Part shown: one piece after another, positions 51,245 through 60,482 of the stretch | Layout: every line of letters begins with the position of its first letter | Position numbering within the stretch: position 1 is the first letter of the stretch | Assembly: GCA_027575805.1 (NCBI GenBank) | Contig: JANBPU010000098.1 | Location: forward strand, 1 to 61,394 | Source of the DNA: Mycoemilia scoparia | Lineage: Eukaryota > Kickxellomycota > Kickxellomycetes > Kickxellales > Kickxellaceae | DNA length: 61,394 nt | Direction of reading: 5' to 3' | Position numbers and translations under genes: made by a program | Notes under the pieces: model-generated | Seen by the model: the letters and a program-made list of their open reading frames with translations, nothing else | Told to the model about the DNA's origin: nothing | Database searches by the model: none

Positions 51245-52942
51245 ATGTTTGCAATGCTTCCTTATAATCTAAGCTCAAAGATCTACACTTACCTGCTAAC
51301 CCCTGAGGGCTATGACACGCTCGGCCAGCTACAAAAGGTTTCAAAAGGATGGCATGACACCGTCTTGCATATGCAGTGGACACTCTACATGCTCCCCGAT
51401 CACCGCACGACGCTATACTACTCTCAGGATTCTCTTGATGAGAAGCATCTTGAGCGTAGTTTAGCCGGAAAGCCCACCCCATACGAAATGTTTCTATATT
51501 TTGGCTATAAGTATGTGGCTCATTTGTGTTTTCGCTATCCAGGCCTGGATGACTATACATCATTTAGCATAGTGTATCCGAAACTTACTTCACTGTCAGT
51601 AGAGGCATTACCAAAGTACCTCGAAAAAGTGCCTTGTTTCATTAGGCTAAATACGACTCTGAGAAACTTGATGATATCTAACCCTACCACCTACGAGCAT
51701 GAAAGAGTCAATAACCTTGAAGACATTAAGATTAATGAACAGTTTCTGCGTAAAGCACTTTGTGCCCCGGTTTCTAACCAGCTTGTGCATTTGGACTTGA
51801 GCCCTGCCACCCACATACCTTGCATTTCATTCATACTTGATAAACTCCCACGACTTGAGTCGCTGATTTTAGCAACATGTATAATCGACGATCTCAGTGA
51901 CATATTTGTGAATCCAGATAGCCTCAGCTCTTGTCCCAAGCTCTCAGACAACGACACACCCAGGCCTCATGGTCCTTACAAGCACTTGTTAAAGCTAACA
52001 CTGAATCGCTGGTATACACCATATACAGAAAACACAACAAATGCACATGATCTTGTTCTCAACACCAAGCTATTCCCTAATTTATCATGCCTAAACATAG
52101 AATCGCCTCTAGACAAACTGCTCACACCTGAGTTAACTAACACACTGGTTCAAATTCCCTTAAAATCATTCTTTGCTGCACCATTAAATCGCCTGACCAA
52201 GTTGACCATCAACGATATTGACCATGATGTTGCACATCTGATTGATAAAAACTGCCCTTCTCTAAATTTTTTAAAAATGAACTGCAACGTAAAATCATCC
52301 AGTCTATCCAATTACCATAGATCTTTCTCGGCATTAGCAGGACTATTGCCCAAAGTCACCGAATTCAATATCGGATTGTGGTATGTTTCGCTCGACCCTT
52401 TCAGCCCGGACATCTTTTTCTACCAAGTTGATATCCAAGAGCGTTCGGAGATAGAAATCTACTATCAATACATGCAATTCCGCCAACAGGAACTGCAAAA
52501 CCAGCGCCTTGGAGCGTCTGCCATGACCACCCCTATGTCATCGCATATGCCAGAGATTAATACAAATACCTCACCAATAAAGGTTAACTGGAGTTCCTTG
52601 AAAAGGCTAACCTTAAATTCAACCAGCGGATATACTCCATGTGTATTTCGTGTGCTGGGAAAATTCAAAAATCTCGAATTCCTTTCGATCACTATTAGAA
52701 GCTTGGATGGAGTCCAAGAACTTATCAATTTCGCAGCTGGTGCCATCAACTCGCTGTTTCCAAAACTGACCATCTTGATCATAAAATTCGATCCATCATT
52801 TGTATTTGACTTCCCTAAGGCTCTGTATCTGTTTGCGCTGTTTCCGGGCCTTAGACACGTCGTTTTGTTGCGTCTCAAAAATAGGCCCCTGTGGGTCAAT
52901 GTATTTGAAGCTTTCCCTAATATACAGTTTGTAATTAGATAA
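51245..52942 (+). CDS. F-box/LRR-like protein 2
   Basis: Intronless, 565 codons. F-box start MLPYNLSSKIYTYLLTPEGY preceded by MFA, then LQKVSKGWHDTVLHMQWTLY. Leucine-rich repeats follow: LESLILATCIIDDLSDIF, LNTKLFPNLSCLNI, LTKLTINDIDHDV, LKRLTLNSTSGYTP, and a C-terminal block ending FEAFPNIQFVIR. Block order and several motifs match the paralogue at 3563-5308 (for example LNTKLFPN and the final strand with a terminal I(R/S) sequence), while overall identity is low. A role as an SCF substrate adaptor is inferred from the F-box. No neighbour hints at a substrate. Confidence 0.65.
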   Translation: MFAMLPYNLSSKIYTYLLTPEGYDTLGQLQKVSKGWHDTVLHMQWTLYMLPDHRTTLYYSQDSLDEKHLERSLAGKPTPYEMFLYFGYKYVAHLCFRYPGLDDYTSFSIVYPKLTSLSVEALPKYLEKVPCFIRLNTTLRNLMISNPTTYEHERVNNLEDIKINEQFLRKALCAPVSNQLVHLDLSPATHIPCISFILDKLPRLESLILATCIIDDLSDIFVNPDSLSSCPKLSDNDTPRPHGPYKHLLKLTLNRWYTPYTENTTNAHDLVLNTKLFPNLSCLNIESPLDKLLTPELTNTLVQIPLKSFFAAPLNRLTKLTINDIDHDVAHLIDKNCPSLNFLKMNCNVKSSSLSNYHRSFSALAGLLPKVTEFNIGLWYVSLDPFSPDIFFYQVDIQERSEIEIYYQYMQFRQQELQNQRLGASAMTTPMSSHMPEINTNTSPIKVNWSSLKRLTLNSTSGYTPCVFRVLGKFKNLEFLSITIRSLDGVQELINFAAGAINSLFPKLTILIIKFDPSFVFDFPKALYLFALFPGLRHVVLLRLKNRPLWVNVFEAFPNIQFVIR

Positions 52943-53779
52943 AAAATCACTCCTACACCTGTATATTCATTTATAGTTTTTGATTTTTATATCACATTAC
53001 TATTATTTCTTTCTCATTATAGACTTTATTTGTATGTTGTTCAATCAGTTGCATAGAAATTATATCTTGGCATAATATACCACATATATAACATCTTGAT
53101 AATATTTTTATTATATCGTGTACTTTAATTTGCTACAATAACTCGAGTTTTTTATTGTAAATGTTTGTTGATCTTTTTTCAGGAATTTCAAATCAGGTTT
53201 TCGCTATTGTTGTGAGGCTAGTTAGCAACAGTAATAGACAGGCAATGAATGGGCATTGTTAAAACAGATCATGGCCATTAGTATAGGCTTTATGATTGTT
53301 AATAGGCACTATTCGGCAATGATAACATGCTATCAAAATCACCAGCCGTCCTGTAGTAAATCTCCCTCCCTCAAGAACGCACAAGTTTGATAACAATTAC
53401 CCACACAGCTTCATGGTGGGGTTATCAATTTCATTACTAATTTTCATTGGTCATACTCCCAGCCACTAATAAAATGAATCACTACATAAACAGTATATAA
53501 TCCCTGTGATCAAATCACAAATCCCAACAGCCAAAGAATTTGCGCCTATCGACCATCCTTCCTATATCCACTCACAATCTCAAGGCCAAAAGTACCAGAT
53601 CGGTAGCTATCCTATTGGTGAGTGACTAAGTGAGAGCCCCGTTAGTAATATTTGATTGCAATTTTCTCATACTTTTTTCTTCCACCTTTTGAATTTATAT
53701 ACACCTTTTTAATATAGCTCCTGCTTTCTTGCAATTTACTTGTAAATTAACTAGACAAAATCAATAGAAAATTGATATA
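52943..53779. other. Upstream region of TAH18
   Basis: 3' flank of the F-box gene and promoter of TAH18. A GTGAGTGACTAAG-type sequence at about 53619 could be the donor of a 5'-UTR intron. No gene is seen. Confidence 0.4.
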
Positions 53780-56424
53780 ATGACCAGCAGCGAAGAGAAG
53801 GCCAAGTCAGTACAGGTATTTTATGCCTCGCAGACAGGCAACGCAGAATCGATAGCTCGTAATATTCATAAAGAGGCTGTAAAGAAAGGCTTTGATAGTC
53901 AGGTTTATGTGCTTAATGACCATGAAAAGGTAACAAAAATATAGTAGATATCACAACGAAACCTCATGGCTTAGTAGTGCCTGACTTGTGTGAATATAAT
54001 CTCAATGGCATGCAGCTGACCTTTCCTACCATTTCAATGATGTTTTATTACATATAGGTTGGGTTTGAGAATGTCAGAGTCGGTGTATTTGTGGTCTCGA
54101 CTACTGGAGATGGAGATCCACCAGATAATGCTACCAAATTTTGGAGAGTGCTTAGGCGCAAAACACGAGGTCTCAAAAATTCTAAAGACGGCGCCAATGG
54201 CTCATCCTCAGCATCACTTTATCCTAATCTAAAGTATGCCATTTTGGGGTTGGGTGATACAAACTATTCAAACTTTTGCAACACAGCAAAAGTGTTGGAC
54301 TCCCAGTTAAAGAAAACTGGTGCTAAAGAATTTTACCCTAAAGGGTTGGCAGACGATGGAACTGGGCTAGAAGAAACAGTTGATCCATGGATCGAAAAGC
54401 TATGGGATGCTCTTGGCAAAGTAGTTGAGTTGAAGTCTGAAAGCAAAAGTGATGATGGTGGGTTACATAAAGCAGTTTCTAGACTCAAGCTCAGGGACGA
54501 GGATTCTGCTAGCGAATTAAGCCAATCAGTCCATTCGGAACATCTGCCAAATCCACAGCCATTTTTTGTTGACTATTCCGGGATGAAAGATATTAAGGCT
54601 CTGACTGGAACGCCCAAACTACCAACTCAGTCATGCAACATGGTCGATGCTCCGCTTTCAGGATCAGAGCTGCAAAGGAACAGCAGCAGCAACAGCGCAA
54701 GTTCGATTGATTTGTTAGCATTTGCTCGTGATAAGGTCGTTTCGGAGTATCCCGAATTTATTATACCCAAAAAGGGCAACGGCACCGCTGGCGATGTTGT
54801 TGAGAGCTTTGTTCCTAGGACTGGGTCAACACCAACTTTCCTTGCAACCATAACTTCTGCCGAGTCATTAACCACCGAGTTGAAAAAGGATGTCAAAAGA
54901 ACGCTACTCTTGGAGCTTGATCTAGGCGAAACAGGCAGGAAACTGGTTAATGGTAAATGGCGAGCTGGAGATTCCTTTGGAATATGGGCACCAAACGATA
55001 GGCTTCTTGTTACAGCTATTCTGGACAAGCTTGGCGTCGAAGTCAGTGATATGGAGAAACCCATCAGACTATCTCCAATCGGTAGCGATGGCAAAAATGT
55101 TGAACACGAAGGGTCAAAGCTTCCAAGCCATTTATCACTGTTTGAACATACTACGACTACTTTGTTTGAGCTATACCAGTGGGCAGTTGACCTAACTAGT
55201 GGAACAGGTCTAATGAAGAAGCAGCTCATCCGTTACTTGGCCAGCGCATGTACCCAAGTTGATGACAGAGATCGCCTGCTCTATTTGTGCAGCCGGCAAG
55301 GCTTAAAGGAATGGTCCAAGTTCCGTGACCAGGCACCAAGGCTGCTCGACATACTACAGGCATTCCCATCATGCCATCCAGATCCAGTATTTTTAATTGA
55401 GTTGCTGCCACCATTGGTTCCAAGGGCATATTCTATAGCATCAACTCCCCAGACTACAAGCAGCAGTAGAAATGGTAGCTGGAAGTTTGCATTTAATATT
55501 GTCAAGTATCAGACCCAAGTTGTTGATCCCTCTACAAATAAAATGATCGCTGTGAGTAGGGAGGGATTGTGCACACCCTGGCTCGACCACATTACTGGCA
55601 ATATTGCGCCAAAGACAAAGCTTAGTAACTTGAAGATACAAATCCCAGTATTCCTTCGTGCTCGCCAAAATGACTTTTTCCTGCCTTCCCCAGCCGAAAG
55701 TGGTGATGAATCTCCTTCTCGTCCGATTATAATGATTGGACCTGGGACTGGCATTGCTGCATTTATCGGGTTCTTGGAACAGGCCACAAATGAACGACTT
55801 TGTGAAAACACAGATAGTCCACCAAAAGAACCTGAAATGATTTTGTTCTATGGATGTCGGTACTGGGATCACGACTTTTTGTTCCAATCAAAGCTAGAAG
55901 AATTCAAGTCAAAAGGTCCACTTTCTGACTTATACATCAGCTTGAGTAGGGACGAAGTCAAGAGCCACACATTCAAGTCTCTGACAGGAAGTTTTAAATC
56001 CAAATACGTACAACACGAAATGGCCAGACCAGAAGTTGCCAAGAATTTGTGCAAACTAATTGTTGATAAGGATGCGTTGATTTATGTATGTGGAGACGCT
56101 CAAGGCATGGGAAAGGATGTAAACAACGCATTGGCGGATATTATTTTTGAATATTTATTGGAGAACCCCAAAAAGGCCAATGAGCTGCTTTCTGATATTC
56201 ATGATCCCGGAAATGGTATGGGCAAGGATCTTGCTAGACAAGATGCGGAACAAAACGTAACAAAAATACAAATTCTCCAGCTACTCATGAAATGGATACA
56301 AACTAAAAAGTATCGTCGTGACTTGGTAAGTAGCCTTGCTTATTATCCAAATATTCAGTATTGGGCTAATATTATATGGCCGAAATATTAACACTTTATG
56401 ATTCTGTTGTTATAGTGGGCCTAA
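53780..56424 (+). CDS. TAH18: Diflavin reductase Tah18 (NDOR1 family)
   Basis: Three exons, 53780-53929, 54058-56325 and 56416-56424 (808 aa). Introns have donors GTAACA and GTAAGT and acceptors ATATAG and TTATAG. Exon 1 supplies the FMN loop YASQTGNAESIARNI; exon 2 holds the rest of the flavodoxin domain (VVSTTGDGDPPDN, LGDTNYSNFC), FAD-domain RAYSIAST, the NADP loops MIGPGTGIAAFIGFLEQ and YVCGDAQGMGKDV; the 9-nt last exon adds W-A-stop, giving the expected DLWA end. Terminal Trp normally stacks on FAD. Known role: electron donor from NADPH through FAD and FMN to Dre2/anamorsin in cytosolic Fe-S assembly. The protein is about 200 residues longer than usual; the extra length is a Ser-rich linker between the FMN and FAD domains (about 155-240). 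Confidence 0.94.
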
Positions 56425-56624
56425 ATTGTAAGCATGTATAGTGTCACTATCTAACAATTCACAAATTTTACATATAAATCACTCTTCTTTTTTATCTAAT
56501 ATCACGTTTATAAATACTTGAAGTAATTTATTTCGCACTATTTGAAATTGGTATGTCTAACAAGATTAAGAAAAATTGTGGTTAAATATAAATCTTATTT
56601 TTATGAAATCTTATAAATATGGAT

Positions 56625-57447
56625 CTATGCCAATGGACGCAAAGCCCACATCTGCACCCTGAATAAACCCTTTGGGAATCCCTGCTGTTGCATGGTATAA
56701 ATAATTTCGAGCCCTGCTTTCTTAAATAGTTCCTCAAACACTTTAATGCTTCTTGTTGCGCTACTGTCTGTGCTATCAAATGTATAGCCTGTTTTTCCAA
56801 CAACATTCTCCTTAATACCAATAAATCCACCTGGTTCTTTAATACCGTCTTTACACCGCTTCAAAAACTTGACTAAATCCTCGTCAGTTAAATGGCTGAG
56901 TACCCACTGGCACCAAATTAGATCGTACTTGTTTTTTTCTGGTGTAAAATCTTGCAGCCCCATTGCGAAATACTGACCTATAAGTTGAGCTTCGTGTTGT
57001 TCCTTGAGATATGTGTCTTGAGCTGCTTGGAGGAATTTTCCATTTTGTTCCACCAAGTCAACTTTATCGAACTTTTTTAACAAAAAGTGCTTGGCAACTC
57101 GTCCAATTCCTGTGCCACAGTCACAAGCATATGTTGGTTTGGTATTTTCTGGTGAGCTATCTGATAATGGTGATAGCTTGTCATTGACATTAGTCAAGAA
57201 TTTCATCGAGCCTTGGATATCGGGTAAATGTACAAACTCAAGACCTCCCAGCATGCCACTTATTGTAGGATCGATTGTCTATATTCCATCATAGTGGATA
57301 CATAAGCACGTTATATTTATTACTTTATAAACACTCATTTCGTATCTACTAGTTATTGAAAAGGCTTAGCAAACCTACCTCCCAATATTTGATGGCATCA
57401 GTGTACCATGTATCCTTTTCCATATCTGGGCATGCCTCAACACTCAT
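56625..57447 (-). CDS. TAE1: Protein N-terminal (X-Pro-Lys) methyltransferase
   Basis: Two exons on the minus strand: 57447-57379 and 57278-56625 (240 aa), donor GTAGGT, acceptor ATATAG, phase zero. Exon 1 encodes MSVEACPDMEKDTWYTDAIK YWE; exon 2 continues TIDPTISGMLGGLEFV. Motifs: WYxxAxxYWE...PT..GMLGG (substrate-groove entrance), the SAM-binding CDCGTGIGRVAKHFL, the post-I acidic VDLVEQN, WCQWVLSHLTDEDLVKF, and IKENV. This is the NTMT1/Tae1 family, which methylates the alpha-amino group of proteins that start with X-Pro-Lys after Met removal, including ribosomal proteins. Length is close to the family norm. It is convergent with TAH18. Confidence 0.93.
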
Positions 57448-57866
57448 GTTTATATGATTTGCTGACTAAATTGTTGGATGGGTAACTTGGAAATATATTT
57501 TCGAGTCTAGTTAACTTTTTGCTTGATTTCATAGCTTTCTGGATTTTTGAATAAAATAATGGGTTGGAATCGATCGCTGTTGATTAAATTTAAAAATGTG
57601 GTGCTGACTGGTTGTAATTTATAACATAATATAGAGTTACTTCAAAATGGTTAGATTCCACACAGACTTAGACAAAAATGGGTTCCCAGGGATCGCATAC
57701 GAAATGGACCAAGATTGAATCAAAATCTGAGGACCCATTTCTGTCTACCATACACATTCTATCACAAATGAAATATTCTCCTAGATGATGACGAAATTTA
57801 TCATGAAAGCTCTAATATATTATTCAACAAAACACAAGACAAAAGATCATTTGTTGCTTTTAGCGA
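57448..57866. other. Intergenic region with MITE B copy 4
   Basis: Lies between two same-strand genes; contains the B-family element at 57664-57752, otherwise AT-rich without a gene. Confidence 0.5.
57664..57752 (+). mobile_element. MITE family B, copy 4 (best preserved)
   Basis: About 89 bp. Begins CTTAGACAAAAATGGGTTCC and ends GGACCCATTTCTGTCTACCA; TAGACA(A/G)AAATGGG is a near-perfect terminal inverted repeat. The interior GCATACGAAATGG and TCAAAATCTGAGGA blocks define the family. Confidence 0.78.
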
Positions 57867-59649
57867 CTAGAGTCGTGGGTTTGGAGGGAAAGGACTTTTA
57901 GGAGATATTTTCCAGTTGGCAGAAATTTCGTCCAGAAATGCGGCCAGCTCTTTTTCTATATCATATCCAAAAAATGTTTATTATATTCAAAGTATTATAA
58001 TATTGTACAACAATAATGATAGAATATGCTTACCTGTCTCAACAGGGTTTTCCATCACAACCTAAGCAGGAAATGAAGAACATATTAAAGTTTTAAAATA
58101 AATGGCTGTGGTGATGATAGTTTTTGGCTAAAATAGAGTATTATTTTATACAGCTTACCAGATGCCCTGTTTTTTCAACGACCCGAAAATCAGCATTTTT
58201 CATCATGGAGCTGAGTTTTTTAGCATGATCAGGAGGGCTTTAATGCAAATTCAGATTTAAAAAAAGTTTAATACTCAGAGTATTTTATACAGGATTTATA
58301 TAAAAGCTTGGTAGGCGGTATTTACCATATAACTGAAACTTGGCCGTTGATTATCCTCACACGGGCAGATATCTCTTTAATCCTGGAAAATATAATCTGG
58401 ATAGGCTCTTTCCATCCGGAAAAAGTGGCCTATAGAATAATCGTGTAATACACAGAATTAAGATTGCAGTGCTGTATTACTGAGATGGCAGGTTTATGGT
58501 ATACATTACTTGCTAGTGGTTTTGCTTACCGCTTCATATGCTGGATCACATTTTAGGGCCAGCATTTTCTGTGCATTGTCAGCAACAGTACTATACAGAC
58601 CGTGCTCCTAAATTTATAGAAGGGAAATTTATAGATACTTCTAGGAGTCCTTTCTCTCTGATTATTATTTGGAACGCTATAAATATGATTTGTGGTTTTA
58701 TAGATACATACAATATGAAGGCCAAGAATTTCTTTGTCCCAAACAGCAAACAAATCTTTGCTTAAGAAATATTCTCTGGCTGCTTGCTCAGACTCCCACC
58801 CATTCTTCCTTCGCCTTGCTTTGTCAGCAATACCTTGAACAATACTCAAATTTCCTCTTATTGTGGGATCTATGGCTGCTATTGCATAGAAAGACCCTGG
58901 TCTCTCTATTTCTGTTAAAAGTCTACAATATTTAAATTATACAAGCGTGGCATCAATATCTGTCGTAAGCAAAAGTAAAATAGCGCATTAAAGCATGTGG
59001 ATATGAACGTAATTTTGACTTACAGGGAAGACCCACCGAATGAATGACCAACACCGACCAGCTTACTTTCGCCAATGTGTATTTGTCCGAGGATGGCCTG
59101 TATGTCCTTGGCATGTTCAGTCCAGTAGACTGGTAAAAGAGATGATTTAAAATATGACAGAAACAAGCTCAACTTTATTCAAAATCATTTGTGGCAGCAA
59201 TACACCATATGGGTAGTTATTTTTGAGGGGTGACTCTATTTGATAAGCAACTGTGACTGCGCCTATAATCGTTGGCCACCAAAAGTCTCCCTTCAAAAAT
59301 TGGGATCCATATTACAATTATACTTACAAACATCCTTGTTCAAATGGCCCTTATTTAGCAACGCACTGTCGCCATGATTCTGGGCATCGATCGCTATGGC
59401 CTTTTCAATCCACCAGCCCACATTGTGGTCGATTGAGTTGGCTTCTACTGATGCCTGACGTTCGAATAGCCTTCTCAGAATAGGCTCCCAAAGCTCTTTG
59501 TGGAAACCATTGGCATGGGTGATGAGCAAAGTCAGGTTGTTTCTTGCGGCGTTGTTGTTTTTTGTCTTGGACTGTTTTGGAGTGTAAACTTTGGCAGAGA
59601 GCCTAATGGGGAAAGTATGCCCCTGAAAAGTTACACTGCTCACATTCAT
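57867..59649 (-). CDS. Lpx1-like alpha/beta hydrolase, eight exons
   Basis: Exons on the minus strand: 59649-59328, 59129-59024, 58922-58712, 58607-58530, 58429-58326, 58237-58159, 58061-58034 and 57955-57867 (1017 nt, 338 aa). All seven introns are GT-AG and phase-consistent. Exon 1 reads LTLLITHANGFHKELWEP, matching fungal Lpx1-type hydrolases, followed by NHGDSALLN. The nucleophile elbow is GHSFGG (exon 2). A later exon gives EKTGHL with the catalytic His, and ICPPDH is a candidate acid position. The block ARRRKNGWESEQAAREYFLS also fits the family. Yeast Lpx1 is a peroxisomal lipase. The C-terminus ends PRL, a possible weak PTS1 variant. Intron 1 (198 nt) contains a MITE; the other introns are about 92-112 nt or shorter. 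Confidence 0.86.
59207..59312 (+). mobile_element. MITE family A, copy 10, inside intron 1 of the Lpx1-like gene
   Basis: About 106 bp. Left end ATATGGGTAGTTATTTTTGA, interior TATAATCGTTGGCCACCAAA, right end CCCTTCAAAAATTGGGATCC then ATAT. It lies entirely between the intron's acceptor and donor, 15 nt from the donor. Confidence 0.85.
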
Positions 59650-60242
59650 GATCTGTATTTACGCTAGGCTTCTAGGTCGTATAAGTATATAAAATCTAAT
59701 AAAGGGTAGAAGAGTAGCTGTGGTTGCATGGATCCTTGAAGCCCGTTGATGTAAAATAGCTATACACTCACTGTTATATCTTTTCAGAGCAGTATGCTAT
59801 CTTGTACTTTTTATATAAATTGTTAACACACTAACATATGAAAAACAAAGTGGACAGAAATAATAATAAGCGGATCATAGAAAGTTCGGGATTTCAAAGA
59901 GTATTTTTGCTCCGAAACTTGATAATGAACTAATCACCACGGTCACATGACTCGGCAGATAGCTTGAGGTTTTTGGATTTACTGGGCAATGAAGAGCCCT
60001 AATCAGAACCATAAACCCAGTCACCCAGAAATAACGAAATGAGACTAAGTATAAAATTGCCTTCACCAGCATTAACAAACCACACCTTCTTAGCTATCAG
60101 TGACCTTGTCCAATATAATCGTCACCAATACCTGATGAAAATATTATATTTATGCCCAGTTAAACATTGCTCAGGTCACATTAACATAATAATTTGATTG
60201 TACTATCTTGTTCAAAAAAACCGATAAAATATTTTAAACAAG

Positions 60243-60364
60243 ATATGAGTTATTATTTTTGAAGGGTGACCATTTACTGACAGATGGTGATCACCAATTT
60301 GGCTGTGTTTGCCCCTATAATCGCAAGCCATCAAAAGTCACCCTTCAAAAATTATGATCCATAT
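60243..60364 (+). mobile_element. MITE family A, copy 11
   Basis: About 122 bp. Left end GAGTTATTATTTTTGAAGGG, interior GGTGATCACCAATTTGGCTG, right end CACCCTTCAAAAATTATGAT then CCATAT. Its last ATAT is the first ATAT of copy 12. Confidence 0.88.
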
Positions 60365-60482
60365 GGGTAGTTATTTTTGAAGGGTAACCATTTAATAATA
60401 AACTGTGATCACACATTTGGCTGGGATTGCCCCTATAATCGCAGGCCACCAAAAGTCACCCTTCAAAAATTATGATCCATAT
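60361..60482 (+). mobile_element. MITE family A, copy 12
   Basis: 122 bp, the clearest member. Left end ATATGGGTAGTTATTTTTGA, interior CTGTGATCACACATTTGGCT, right end CACCCTTCAAAAATTATGAT then CCATAT. It shares ATAT with copy 11, so the two form a head-to-tail pair. Confidence 0.9.
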
